Assembly (NCBI RefSeq): GCF_901709675.1
Contig: NC_051106.1
Span: 9,000,001-9,064,000 of the forward strand
DNA length: 64,000 bases
DNA from: Syngnathus acus
Taxonomy: Eukaryota; Chordata; Actinopteri; Syngnathiformes; Syngnathidae
Reading direction: 5' to 3'
Shown here: positions 25,301 through 39,600 of the stretch, one piece after another
Layout: the number at the start of each line of letters is the position of its first letter
How positions within the stretch are numbered: position 1 is the first letter of the stretch
Translations under genes and position numbers: made by a program
Notes under the pieces: generated by a model
What the model saw: the letters and a program-made list of their open reading frames with translations, nothing else
Databases searched by the model: none
What the model was told of the DNA's origin: nothing

Positions 25301-28300
25301 CGCAATCCATCAGAGTCAGGATCAAGTGCGCTTCGCCGTATGTCGATATCACATCAGTTTGGATGCGGAAGGAAAAAAACTAATGTCTTTGCAACCTCCG
25401 CACACACTCATGCACATAAGCAAGATAAATGTTGCTCAAGTTGGTAAGCAAGCCAGTCATTTGCCATCTGCGTCTTGAGCACTAATGGCCGTCACTCCCC
25501 CCCCAAACAAATGGTCCCAAAGTGCGTTATTATCCGAGCGTGGCGCAGAGGCATTTAGTGTTGCATGTCCATTATGTTGCCGACTGCTAAGGAAAATAAG
25601 GTCTCGTGGGTGTGAGGGGGGGTCGGGGTGAAGGAGTCCAAACTCTTCCAGCTGAGGCTCAAACAAGCTGGATTTCTCGGCAGAGGTCCGAGTCAGTACA
25701 CAAGCTGGTTTTAGCTAACAAGGGCCGCTAATGTCGTTTTGAGTCATTAGCGAAGACGCTCCATCAATCGACGAGAACATTTTAGCGGCGCGTTTATCGG
25801 CGTCCCATTTGACAAACGTTGGCAGAGGTTCCCGTGTTGTTATTCACTACACAAACTCGTTTCGGGTCAACGCGTGTTGGGTTAACGATCGCTGGCGTGG
25901 TTTTGAGTTATTAACGGAGACGCTCCTTCGATCCACGAGAATATATTGAGAACGTAGTTATTGATTGGTCAGTTGACAAATGTTAAAGCCTTGGCAGAGG
26001 TCTCGGTGGCGTTGTTGAATACACAAACTGTGTGAGTCGAGTTACCCGATGGCCGATGGGGATATTTTTAGTCATGAAAGAAGACGCTCTATCGATCCAC
26101 CAGAACATTTTAATACCACACTTATTGATCTCTCACTTGACAAATGTTTAACCCTCGGAGGAGGAGCGCGTGTTGTTCAGATTACACTCCGCAGAGTAAC
26201 AATTTGTTGGGTCACCAGCACCCAATGTTGTCGTTTTGTGCAATTTACAAAATACACTTTTGATCCGAAAGAACATTTTTAGTACTTATTGATTTCTCAC
26301 CTGACCATTTTTTAAGCCGCGGGAGAGGTCGGAATGATGTTGGTCAGTACAGTGAACAGGATAATAAAGTTTTGAGTTATTAATGAAACGATGCTCTATC
26401 GATTAATGAGCAAACATACATTGATTGTACCGCAGTTGAATTGGATCTACTTGTTGATTTCTCATTTGACAACCTCGGTAGGGGTCTCGTTTTTCTCAGC
26501 AACAATCGATTCCATTACAAATGGTGTTGTTTTTACTTTTACTGGTGTCCCGCTCTGGCTCTATCTTAAGCCCCTTACAAGTTCTCTTGAATTTCATCCG
26601 AAATATTGGCAAAACCGTAACGACTGTGGGTCGGATTTTAAGGGCAAGAGAAGAGCTCCCACGCTCCAGACAGCGTCACGTGCGCGGCCATCTTTTTTTT
26701 TTGCGGCACGTGCAGGGGTCCAGGGATCACCCAGAATGCTTTGCCTGGTATTGCCCCGCTGCTCCTTTCAGAGCAAGCGAGGGCGCCTGAGAGGGCCGTC
26801 CCCTGCCAAAAGATGGGTCAGGGGCCCTCTTCGCTGCCAGCATCCTTCTTTCACCCGGGACTCTGTCTCCCGGGGCAACCCTTTCTTGTCACCCGTGTTT
26901 GTTTCTCTCGGCCCGGGTGAAAGAGGAACATGAAAGCGGGAGAGAGGGTCAGACGAGCCTCTCCAATTTCCTCTCCACGCCTAATCTGATTGGCCGTCAG
27001 AATGGTGAAAGGAGCGCCGGATTGGAGGACGCGGGCGGGGCCGGGTTTGGCGGGGGCTCCTCGTGATGAGGGAGGAATTTGGGCCCCTGTGGACGTCTTT
27101 GGGGGACGTTGAGGTGTTCACGGATGCGCTCGCCTTGCAACCCGAGCCTGCCGAGGCCAGAATTAGGTGGCCGGGAGGTGCCAATGAGGTCCGTAAACAT
27201 CCGAGTACGGATCGAGCCGGCTCATGAATGGTTGCAAATCTGCGTATAATCGATGCCCTTTGAAACGCGTTCAAGAGACAAATAACAAAATGTTCGCAAT
27301 TTAAAACAAATGAATATTCAATGTTTTCATGGAAAACCAAGGGAAAATGATCTGACCGGCATTTGTCAATTTCAGTTTCTGGAATGACATTTTTAGTAGG
27401 CCTTACTCCAGACAAAAAGTGTTGGGAGAAAAAAAAAAAAGTGTTGAAAAGATGAATGACTGCGGAATGTGTTTTGATGTCGAGTTGGGCACCCGGGGAT
27501 GCGCCGAGGAAGACATGTTTGGAAAGCCCGTGAGAGCGCAAACACGACGTTTGCGCGCTTGCGTCTTTGTATTCCGGCACAAAGACTTAAAGGCTGGACT
27601 AATCCAAAAAAAAAAAAAAAAAAAAAGAGCAACTAATGCACACGTCCATGAAGCTTCCCCTCTGAGGATGCCCAACAGCACTCCTCATTCTGTGAGGTCC
27701 TTTGTTTGCCCAATTTCCCCCCGCCCGCGCCAGACCCCCAATCACAGGGCCTTAATCCTAACGCCGCTCTTCCGCCGTATTAGCGACCGTGTCTCCGATT
27801 TATTCTCCTTTTCCTTCATCCTGTCCCATTACTCCCCATTTTTTCACCTTTCCAGCCAAACGACTTTTTTCCAGTTGAAAACAAAGTTTGACATGATGAC
27901 AGTAAAAGTGTTTGCGCCGATGCAAATACATTCTGTTTTTCTTACTTGGAAGCATCAGCCAGCCTTTTTGGGAAAATTGCATCATCCCCTTCTTGCAGTG
28001 TTGCAATGCTTTTGACTTTATTATTTTTTTTGCATGACTGGTGGTGTTCTCTGATTGGACGTCTCCCATTGTGGCACTTGCAAATGGCCTGTCGCCTCTC
28101 ATCTTTAAAGCCATGTAGGTCAGCTCTCGATTTTGCGTTCTGGTGGGAGGGAAAAAAAAAAAAAAAGTAGAGGATATCTGAGAGAGAATATTCCAGCTAT
28201 CAATCCTGTATGTGTTGCTTTGTTACCCCCCATTCTTCCCATCCATTCCATTCACAAGTGTTTGGCACCGAGACAAGATGAGAGAGGGAGGGGCCGCCGG

Positions 28301-29775
28301 TTTAGAGGAAGAAAAGCGTATCGGTTGCACCTAGAGGGTTCGGCAGTCAGCGAGAAAGACAACAAGAACACAATGCTTCCTATGTCCGGCTATCTGCCTT
28401 GAGGGATTTGCTTTGTGTATAGAGCAAATTTTTCCTTGTTTATCAGATGCACATACCTCAGGTCAAAAATTCCCAACATGGCGGCTAAATCTTGACTTCT
28501 TCTTCTTCTCCTTTCTTGTCAGATGCAAAAACGATGCGAACATGATGACGCTAACACCCGCGAGCACACAGATGCTAACTGTTAGCAGCACTTATTTATG
28601 CACGGCGGGTATTCCGTAACGCTCTGATGCGTGCCGGCGCCCCGCACGAGAAGATTGGCGGGCCGTGTGCAGCCTCACGCTCCACTTGGGCACCGACGCA
28701 GACAAAGCTCCACCTGCACGTAAAATCGCTCACAGATGGGTAATTGATGCACAGCGGAAGGCACGAAAAAAAAAAACTGCATGCACGGCGTGCATGGCGG
28801 CGACTCCAATTTCCCCGAGGTTACAGCATTTTGACATTGAACACGGCGGAGGGAAGTCGGCTATTAGCGTCCATGAAGGCTGCTAATAAGGGGCTGAGGT
28901 AAATGAGGCTGAGGTTAACGAGGAGGGGGGCTCGTGTTGGAAAACATCAGGGGGGGGCACGTTCACGCGGATGAAAAGTGACTTCCAAAAAACAACAAAT
29001 CGGGAGAAGCTGAGGATTTGAGCTAGCGTCGGATAGCTAGAAACTTTTCGATGTTGTCTTTCGATATTAAAAAGAAAAACATTCTTCATTCCAGCCCCCT
29101 CTCCAAAAAAATGCTCGTAATGTCGTGTTACTGATTCTAATCGTCCGACCTCAGCGTTTCCCATGATTGGCACTCGAGTAGGCCGACCAGGTGGTTGCTC
29201 CACAATGTTGTGCGCCGAATAGTTCTGTGAGGGCGGCATCGCGCTGTGCGGTCGGTCTGGAAGGACAACGCGTCCCTGATGGCTCGCCTCGCATTTGATT
29301 GCTCCTGATTGAGACCGAATTGTAATAAAAGGGCGGTGTATGATTTCCTGGTGAGGGAAGTCAGCTGCAGTCATTATCATGGAGAAAGTGAAAGGGGGGG
29401 GGGGGCAGAATCAAAGCCGGGTTCGGTAAACTTTTCCTGAAGGTCGTCCTGGAGCGCGGCAGGGACGGGCCCAGGGGGAGCTCCGATCAAAGGCCCTGCT
29501 TTGTCGGCCAATCAAACGGCAGGAAGCGTGTCATCTTGGGCGGACGCGATAGAAGAAGAAGAAAGCCAGCCGGCGCGCTTTTGCTATCCCGTGAGGTGGC
29601 TACAGGCACAAATCCTGACCTGTTTTCTTGTTTTGTTTTGTCAAATTTCACCTCCAGTGATGTTAATAATCGTCCCTGTGCTCCAAAATGAAATATGAAT
29701 TACGAGTTAGTGTCATCTGAAAGTACTGGGAAACTCCACATATTCAGTGTGCGCCATTTGCAAACTTGTGAAGCC

Positions 29776-29829
<54 letters not shown>

Positions 29830-30634
29830 CATAAACCGCCCTCCATCATCGTGGCTTCCAGGTTCGCAGTTAGGCAATTTTGTGAAATTCTTTGCACAGT
29901 TAACTTTTAAATTTTTAGTACAACTATTGTTAATATTGCCTGTATTTCCACTGTCAACCACTTAGATGGCGGCATATTTTGTTGCATATTGAATATTTAT
30001 CAGCGTTTTTTTGAATAATTTGGGGGGGTTAATTAACAGTAGGATATTTTTAGGGTCTAAAAGAATGAATTTGGGCAATCAAAACAAAACATTGGGGGGG
30101 CTTTTACTGTTTGCATAGTGAAGCACTATTGTTACTGTCAAGGTGCTACTCGTGCACACTAAACCAACGTTGTTGGCTACTGTTTACACAAGGCCTTGCT
30201 CTGGGAAAGAGCTGCCGTGCCTCCCGCAGCAGCAGCAAGGAGATGGAGAACGAGGTGGAGGGGGTGGTGGGTGGGTGGGGTCCGATGGAAGTCTGATGCA
30301 GCCCGAGGGCGGGAGCGCCGGTCACTCGGAATCAGAGATGAGGACGGAGCAAAGGAGCGAGGCGGAAAGGGAATGCGAGATGAAGGCAGAGATGGACTGG
30401 ATTGGGACGGGTGGGTGGATGGAGCAAGGTGGGGGGGGCAAAGTGGAGCAATGCGGGCCACACTCAGGAACAAAGGAGGTTAGCGGGAAGATTGGCAGGA
30501 GGGGGCAGCGGAGGGCGCTGGAGAAAATAGAAAAAAGATGGAAATGGAGTGAGCGGGGATGAGTGGAGGAGGGGGGCCAAAATAATCCCAGAGTCTCCCT
30601 TTGCTTTTCTCTTTGAGGATCCTAATCTATACAA

Positions 30635-30665
<31 letters not shown>

Positions 30666-33600
30666 CATAGGGCGGAAAGCTACATGTTGAAATAAAGTTT
30701 ATTTATTTAGTGGCGAGTCTTTGTTGGGGGTCCCTGGAGGATGAGCCAAGGTCAAAACCACTTAAGAATGTCCCTTTTATACTTATGTAACCTCTCTGGC
30801 TCTCTTTTTTTGTATCTCAACTGCATACTCACACACACACACTCAACACACACACACATGCACGCATACTAATGCAGCAGGGGGAGTGCATCGATTTAGC
30901 ATGGTGTGCAAGATTCCCACCACTGCCCCGATATGCAGATTAAAGACGGAGCAGAACGTGTCTATACACACACACACACACAAACACAGTCTGCTCTCCA
31001 AGCTTTTTCCCTTGCCGAGTTCAGGCGGGTTATTGTCATTATGCATATTCATTTTACGCATATTCATAATTGGTTCCAGACGTTGAGCAGTTGTGACAGT
31101 GTTTCACCAAGATGTTGCACTTGTGTGTGAGCGTTCGTGTGTATTTGCGTCCCCCTGTTTCCTTCACGTGAAGCCTCATCCTGATGAGGACCCTCAGTGA
31201 TTTCGGCAGCTCAGAATTTGTGCCAGACATGATAACACAATGAATAAATAATGAAAAGTACATTTTATCCCACCAGGAGATGCGGAAAGGGGGGTGGGGG
31301 GTCGAGTGCGCCGCATCTGCCCCGGCATCACACCAATCCCAGACCAGGACAAAAAAGTTTACAACGCCCCGCGTTTTTTATTTAATGCTAAAAAGCATTT
31401 CTATTGTCATTCTTAAATGAGAATTGAAGTCACTGAAGGCCCAGGTAGCAAAAGAAAAGTTTCCTCGCTCTCTCTGTGGGATTAGAACTCCAGGAAAAAA
31501 AAAAATGCCAGTCACGTAACTAAAACATTGTTTAAAAATATCCCTGAAATAAGACAGGAGTGGACTGTATATAAATCAGCCTGGCGCACAAGTTGAGTGC
31601 GTTTCCTATTTTTTTGGTCTGTTCCGCACTTTGTTCATGCCCGTGAAAGCCCCCCCGGCAGAAATGCGAGGGCTCCAAGCGTCACGCTCGGATCAATGCG
31701 ACATGACACAAGGAAGCTTTTGGAACAGATATTTATAGACTGTGCTGGAATAAAAGCCCCCACCACACAATAAAGGTGGGATGTCAAGGGTGGTGCCACA
31801 CTAAAATATATAGACAAGAACACACACACACACACAAATGGACAAGTGGGGTCCTCCATTATTAGAACAATGCCATTTTGCATTTTTCATCGGTTTAAAA
31901 AAAGGGCTTCCATTCTACTAGGAAAGTGGCTCAAACTATTTATAAACCTTCGGGATAACGATTGGAAAGTCGTCTCCTGTCTCGTGATTGGCCGAGAACA
32001 CATGAAAGAGTCAATCCGAGCACTCGCATAAACACCTAATTAGCATTACCCCTCCACAAACCGTATCGTACAGTGCCGCTTTGAACAATGCAGTTGTCAT
32101 TTTCGCGCACACATACACACACACCTACTAATCCACTGTGTGGTTGCTCAGAGGCATCCCCCTCCCGTCCCCCCGCTTTCTACTTCCCCCCTCATCATCA
32201 TCCAAACTGTCTCCAAATAACACTTTTAACACATCATAATACTTTTAGAGGGGGGCTTCAGGGTGTGTCTGTCTGTGCACGTGTGTGTCGATGCGTTCTT
32301 GTTTTTCTATGTTAGTGTGACCACCAAGTCGAGGCATCTTCATTTCCATTGCCGAAAAGAGTAGCTACAAATGTCCGTGCGGGAATATGAGTGTCTAAAC
32401 ATCGGTTCCGGCTCGCCTTTGACATTCTGCCGATATTCTTCTTGGCGATACAAGAAAAAATAGTGACATGGTTAGCGTTGCACGTGTAGTAGGGTTGTTT
32501 GAATGCACATGTGCGCCCCTGAAAAAAAAGCCGAGCAAGCAGCGCTTAATTAATCAACATCAAAAGACGCCATTAAAAATGAATGGAACCCCGAGCAACA
32601 GTTTGGCTGGAGTGAATAATTCAGGCAGCAGCGCACCCCCGTGCCCACTCATCTATTAGACGCCATCATCATAGTGCCCCCCCACAGGAATTGTCGGCAA
32701 ACAAGTGCGGGCCGGCCGGCACTCCCGGGCCGTCGTCACTCCTCTGAGCGGAACGGCCATTAGTCTCAGCGCTGACCGCAGTTACGGGGCCGCGCTTCCA
32801 AATTAAGGCGCCCGCGCCGATTCCAATTAACGGCCTTGGAGGAAGCGCTTCTCGCTTTAATAGGAAAAGTCGCTGAGATGAGAAGATGTTGAACTCTTCA
32901 AAGTCTCCAATCCACTTTGAATCTTGAATTTACATTTAGTCCAATGGCTATGTGCGATAAATGCTAATATTAGCATTGAATGTTAGCTGGACGCTGAACT
33001 ACGTGGTACAACACGTCCCAGCAAATTTCAGTGGGTGAGGCCTCACGGCAGAGCCGAGGGTCAAAGTGCAAGAGACGAGTAGAAAATTGTCTTCTTTTGT
33101 GTGTTTGGGTTTTTCATCTCCTTTTAAAACGGAACACAGCTTTTTTCCCCCACCAGTGGCCAAACCTTGACCCTACAAATAGGCCTGCTCTCGGGCGGCA
33201 CGAGAAGAAAGGCACGCACGCAGTGACACACACACACACACACACACGCACACAAATACACACAAGCGAAGCCTCTAGCCCTTCCTTTCATTGCACACAA
33301 ACGCACTCACTGCCTCGAAAAAAAAAATGTCCCTGAACACAAGTTCACAGGGGGCCCTTGTAGCTGCACTTCTATCAACATCCACACAGTATAGATTCAA
33401 TAATAGCAAAAATGTGAGTCACAACCTCCTATTTTTTTAAATTAATGATTGCCTTAAATGCCTCAAAAATTCTTTGATTTCCGAAAAATGCACTGGTGTG
33501 TGTGTCAAAAGCGTAATGGATGGATGTTTAAGCTCGAGTAAGTGTGTGTTTGTGTGTGTATGTGTAGACTTGTTTTGGTCACGGTGCTTGAACACGCTGA

Positions 33601-36600
33601 TTAATGCTCACAGAGCGATGGCAGATGGAGGGCGAGACAATAAAGTAGAAGGAGGAAGTAGAAGACGATGACAGGAAGGGAGACGAGGCGAATGTGAAAG
33701 CGGGAATTGTAAAAAAAAAAAGCAAATTTTGGTAGCTAGCTTTGTAAAGGCTGTAATGTATGCGTGGATTGGGGAGGAATGGCGTGTTTGGGTGAGGGAG
33801 AAAGGGAAGCTGGTGTTCGAATTTAGGCAGATCTAAGGCGGGAGGGAAGAGGATTTGGATTATTTGAAGAGGAAGACGAGGAAGGCAGAATTTGGAAAAT
33901 GTAAATGTTATTCAAGCATTGGATATGCCGCAAATAATATGAATAACTGTGGATGCTAACATGCTAACATTGTAGCCCTGCCTCATATTTATCAAATAAC
34001 GGAGGCTTTTAAAGCAAGTTCTCCTTTCATGATTTCAGCGAAGTTGCCATGACAACATTTTAGCTTTATCAGCCGTTGTCGAGCTTGTTTACAGGAAATT
34101 GTCGCTTCTCAAATGGATTTAACAGTCAGGGAGCGGAGATGGGGAAACATAACAAATGTTGCTGACCTTCAATTTGCGGTTTGAATGCGTGATTGCTTGC
34201 AAGTGTTTATATCGGCACTTGACTGCTGACATGAACTTATAATTGACGAGTTTGATTGATGCGGACTCATATTTTTCTAGGATTTGATCCAGCCCTCATT
34301 GGATTCTCCGCCAACGCGTGTTGATTGACAGCCAGAACGATGTCTTGGTAAAATAAATACTTCAAGCTGCCGGGATGAAAAGTAAACGGGGTTGTTTCAC
34401 ACCGACTGCGAGGAAAGACGACATGTCTGCAGGGTTGCTGACGGGGATGTTTTTTTTTGACAAATTCCCATCACTTCGTCTTTGCCATGACTACTCCCGC
34501 ATACGTTCGGTGTCTACGCTGCTCTTGTCTGTTTTCTTTGAATGCCCATCCGTTCGTTGAGTGCTTACCTGCTGATGGGCGGAGTTTCGCCACCGCACAC
34601 CCGCCCGCCCATTGGGTAACAGCTGCCGCCGTCGGGAATGAAGATTGTCCCTGATGTGCTTTGTTATGTTAATTCCGCTCTTGTTGAGTGTCTGATGTTT
34701 GATTGGAAGGGCGTGTTTGACTGGCGGCCATTGAAGCCGTTAAATTTGCTTTGATGAAACCGACTGAAATGGCACTCAGCAGGTTTTAATTTGGGTTTAA
34801 AATGTATTCAAAGCATGCAGGAAAGTTAGTGTAAAATGGCAGCGAGACACACAAGAAAAATAAATACCGTAATTTTCGGACTATAAGTCGCACCGGAGTA
34901 TAAGTCGCACCAGCCATAAAATGCCCAGAAAAGTGAAAAAAAAACATATATATGTATATAAGTCGCTCCTGAGTATAAGTCGCCCCCCCACCCAAACTAT
35001 GAAAAAAAACCGCGACTTATAGTCCGAAAATTACGGTAAATGCATTCTGCTCATTTTGAAAACAAACTGAAAGGGAAGGGAAATTCCATGCTAACCATTT
35101 ATGCAGTAAAAGAAGACAAATATTAAAACTAAGGACCTGAAAGTGCACTAAAATCAAACAAGGTTTCGGACAACGAAGCTGATGACAAGTCACATAGTGG
35201 AAGCGACGGTGTGAAATGACGACGAGCGAGTAGGAAGAAAGACCATTAGCGAGTAAATGATGTCGAGGAGCGACGGGAGACCAGATGAAAGCGTTGCAGT
35301 TAATTGACACGGCGAGTGACGGGCGCCGGCGGCAACGTAACACTAACACACATTGGCAAAAAAACAGCCTGCGGCTTCTCCTCGCCAAAAAACACTAACG
35401 AGATGAACATTTGCATTTTCTTCCAAAAAGTGGAAATGGGCGAGCTTGTTCCGCAACGGGATCGGCAACTACATCGGCGACGTTTTGTGGGAGCAAGAGT
35501 GATGCTCATTACTGTCGGCACCGCAAATGCTGAGCCGGTCGCTCCCGGCAGAAGTTTTGTGCTTGCAGAGGTGCAACTCAAATGTCCAACTTTGCCAACT
35601 TTTTTCTCCCCCTGTCAGCTGGAGAACAAATATGAGATGTTCCAAAACCTAAAATAATTCTATCCACACTTGAGTTTTCCTTGAGTTTAAAAAAAGTTTT
35701 TTTTCTTCTTCTTCTTACAGGGGCTGTTCAAAAAGTAAACTTTTCAATATTTGGAGTCACAACTTTGAGTTTCTTTCGACTTGTATATTGTTAGGAAGGT
35801 GCGTTACTGTGCAGGCCTCCCTAGCTGCCATTAGCGTTACCAAATTGTTGCAGTATATTTCACAGCTCATAAGCCATTTCGTTTGAATTTTGAGTGTTTC
35901 GGGATTCTAGTTTGGCAAACGGTTAAGCTTAAACCTCTCAGTGTTTTGAGATTGTTGTTATTCCCGGCGGCTCTCAGTAGCTAACCTCTGCAAATAGCGG
36001 GAGCTCACTGGCTAATATTTTGTGTTTTGTGTATGTGTGTGTGTGTGTGTGTGTGTGAGTGTGTGTTTGCAGGCAGGTGTGATAAACATCCACTTCTTCA
36101 AGCGAGAGTCTTTGATCACAGTCATGCTGAGATGATGTTGCATGCACAGACACACAAACACGTGCTAGTACCTATTTCTTGATGTCGACTTTTTGGTTAG
36201 CATTTGTTGGTTTGGATCTCCAGTGATCAATTTTTTTCATTTGAAGCTCAAGCATTTAAGCTTGACAAGAAGTGAAGAAGCAGACGGCTAGTTTAGCTTC
36301 TACCCCCAAGCGCTCAGCGACTGTTCTCACTCGCTACTAAATATATGCAAGCGGGTCAAACATTTGGAAGCATTTTGCATGTTAAAAGAAGGCCATGCTA
36401 ATGACACACGAGCGAGTGTGAGTGCATTCTCGTGTCGTTTTTGCGGATTCCGTTTTGAACGACACACACACTCGTGAGGCATGAAGCACTTTTGCACTTA
36501 GGCTACATTGTCAGCATTTTAGTAGCCTAATGCAGAACAAGCGCAAGAAGCAGACATTTTTATTATGATAAACTATTTTTTGGGTGGGTCCAGGGGACTT

Positions 36601-39600
36601 GAAGTTTTATTCTTATGAAGGCCTGTTTGGTTTTTTTACAGCGAAAAAAATCCTTTATATCATTATTTTAATTCTGTCAACTAAATTGTGTTATGAGGGA
36701 CTTTAATTTTAATTGTCAGTTTGATTTATTCTTTATGGCAATTAAATCTGCTTTTAGGGGCTAATGCTTCTATTCCTTTTCTTCTTATTATGATCATTGC
36801 ACCATGTAAAGTGCCCTTTGGCGGTTCTTCAATTCTCACGTTTAGTGCGCTAGCAGCCAAATTGGCCGTATTTCATTCCAAACGACTTGAAAGTACGGCC
36901 GGCGCTCGTACGTCTTCGTACGGCGGTCCACTGCGGCGAGCGCTTAAGTGGCTGCAGACTGGCGTGCATCACAATCAACAGGCGCGATGGACACCAGCAC
37001 AAATTGAAATGAACCAGAGGGGGAAACGAGAGGCCTCGGCACTGGCGAGCTTTATCCCATCTGCTTCCTTCTCACATTCCACGCAATCTCATTATCCCGC
37101 CGCTTCTTCTATTGTGCCGCCGGCCGGCTTCTCCTTCCTCGCAGATTTCCCCCTAAAGTGCGTTTAATGGCATTTGATTGGGAGAGCCGAGAGGATTGAG
37201 CCCAGCTCCCGGCGGCCGGATCAATGCCTCCAAATGATCCGTTGCCTCGTTCCTCCTCGCGCCCGGCGAGGCGTGAAGGCGCTCATTTCACATCCAACTC
37301 ACTTCCACCGTTGGCCCTGCGGGAAAGCCACCGCCGTCGTTTCTTGAGAAGGATAATTCGTCCCAAAGCCCAATAGCCGGCCGGACCTGAAATGTCTCCA
37401 TCGCCGACGATCAATGACTGTCAAGGAGAGAGAGAGAGGGAAAAAAGTGAATTTATTTAAGAAGAACCTTCACCGGTGCACTTGTTTGGCTGACGACTTG
37501 ATCTTGGGTGCGAAAGAATGTCGGGCAAGGCGCAGTGATGGCGCCAAGCAGAATATTGTCTTTTTTGACCTTGTAGACAACCAAATGAAAGATTCCTTCA
37601 TGACGCTTCAATTTCTAAATTGAGATCATTTCTCTTTTGTCGTGCATTTATGGCGACAAACGCTTGGGACGATCGAATTGCCTGAGCTCGCCACGTTGGT
37701 GAGTTTCCGTGTTCCGTGAGCGAATCTGAAAGAGACTCAGTGCTGCCAACTGCTGGCCAGTTTTTTTATTCTTTAACTTTGCGGGGTTTTTTTTATGACC
37801 GACAGACCGGGCTCCTTCCATTTCCATAAAAAAACATTGTCGTTGACAAGACAAGTTCAGTCATTTTGCTCGTGCTGACATTTACATTTTTTTTTCATTT
37901 ATTTCTTTTTCAATCTGTTTATTTCTGCACTCAACATGACCTCCATTTGTCAACCCCGGCTCACCTGCTTCCATTCCACATGCGAATCGTCTCTAATGAA
38001 GCGTCGCTTTATTACACCTGAACCGAAGAAACCTTTGCCGCGAGGGATCGTCATTGATTTTCTTCTTTTTCTAATCAAAAGCCTCCACCGGCTGCACTGA
38101 GCCTTTTTTTATTTAGTTTGTTTGAAAGTGTTTATTGACGCGACCTCCAGCTGACGGGTTTATATCTGGGATGGCGTTATCATGGAAACGGCTAAAAAAA
38201 AGCCTCAAATTCAGTTTCATGGGAATTTGTCAGAATTTTTTATTTGTTTTCTCCCATGGAAAATTGATCAATACAGTACAATCAAACATAAAATGAAAGA
38301 AAATTGAAAACAACTTTCCATTTCAGGTTCTGGCACGGGGAGTACCGGGTGGCGGTGAACATCAATGACTACCTGGACGTCTACTGCCCGTACTACGAGG
38401 GCCCGCCCAGTCACGGGCGAATGGAACGCTACATCCTTTTCATGGTCAACCACGAGGGCTACGCTAGCTGCCAGCACCGGCTGCGCGGCTTCAAGCGCTG
38501 GGAGTGCAACCGGCCCAGCGGCGCCGACGGCCCGCTCAGGTTCTCCGAGAAGTTCCAGCTCTTCACGCCCTTCTCGCTGGGCTTCGAGTTCAGGCCCGGA
38601 CACGAGTACTACTACATCTGTACGTGCCCAGTGTGTGTGTGTTTGTGTGTATGTGCAATTACTAGCATTTTTTTATTTATTTAAAGGGAAGGTCCTTCAA
38701 AGCATAAACCAGAAAAGTGGAAAATGATTTGATTGAATCATAATTAGTTTTTTTTAGTGACTCTTGGCCTCCCCTGACATCGGATTTTGACTGCTCCACA
38801 CTTGAAAAATGCAAGTGTGTGGGTACGAGTGTGTTTGCTACGCCCGCCGCCGCTCTGCATGCATTTGTAAACATTATGTAAATATGCAATCAACGCGAGC
38901 AACTCGGCACGCTCAAGACGTAAACACGGCTGCCATCTTTCTTTCTCTGGCTGCTTTTCCTCCGTCAGCTCACTTTGTAATCATTTTCTTATTATCGCAG
39001 TTGATGCGCTTTAACAACGGAGGAGTTCGTGTCACAGATGGGGGTCCTGCGCACCCCACCGCCTCCCTCCCCTGTCATTCACCTTGTCAATTGGAAATAT
39101 GCTACAATATAAAAAAAAAAGCAAGGCGGGGGTAATCACTTTGAAAGCTTTTTTGGTGGAGTGATTTCAACACTTGTTTGGAAGCACTTGAACAAGGCTT
39201 CAAAGACGCCTGGCCTCCCCGGAATAAATAAATAAATAAATTCATACATAGATAAATACATAGAAACTAAAAAAAACATATTCAGTAAAAATACTGGTAA
39301 GATGGAAAATAATGGCAAGTGTTGGTAACAATGGAAAATACTCCCAAAAAATGAAAGCAAAAAAGGAAAAATTAAATAACATTTTTAATTGCATCAAATT
39401 GTCAAGATAATAATGTTTCAAAACTTATAAATAAATATGGAAAAAATACTGCAACTTAAAATGAAATGTTAATGATATGAAAATCCGAATTTTACATATT
39501 TGAATGAATGCCAAATGTTGCAAAGATAACCACCTGAAGCCTGAGTTGTGCTTTTCCCACTCCACACATGCACACACACTCCTTTGTTTCCAATTGGCCC

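Larger units (their letters stand above)
13994..38326 (+). other. efna2 intron 1 (24.3 kb, no gene found)
   Basis: I found no exon or RNA gene inside. It contains microsatellites (16279-16320, 21717-21735, 29777-29829, 30635-30667, 36034-36057), homopolymers (C19 at 21539-21557, G15 at 23182-23196, G12 at 29394-29405), a reverse-transcriptase fragment near 22785-22990, diverged 165-bp tandem repeats at 25680-26520, a G-rich block at 30230-30590 and a MITE at 34867-35036. Several AT/GC-mixed islands rich in ATTA-type homeodomain cores look like enhancer candidates. Confidence 0.7.

Noticed and set aside
26391-27580. Open frames of 180 and 199 aa in efna2 intron 1
   Set aside because: They overlap on opposite strands, begin inside the diverged tandem repeats or homopolymers, and show no domain or splice signals.
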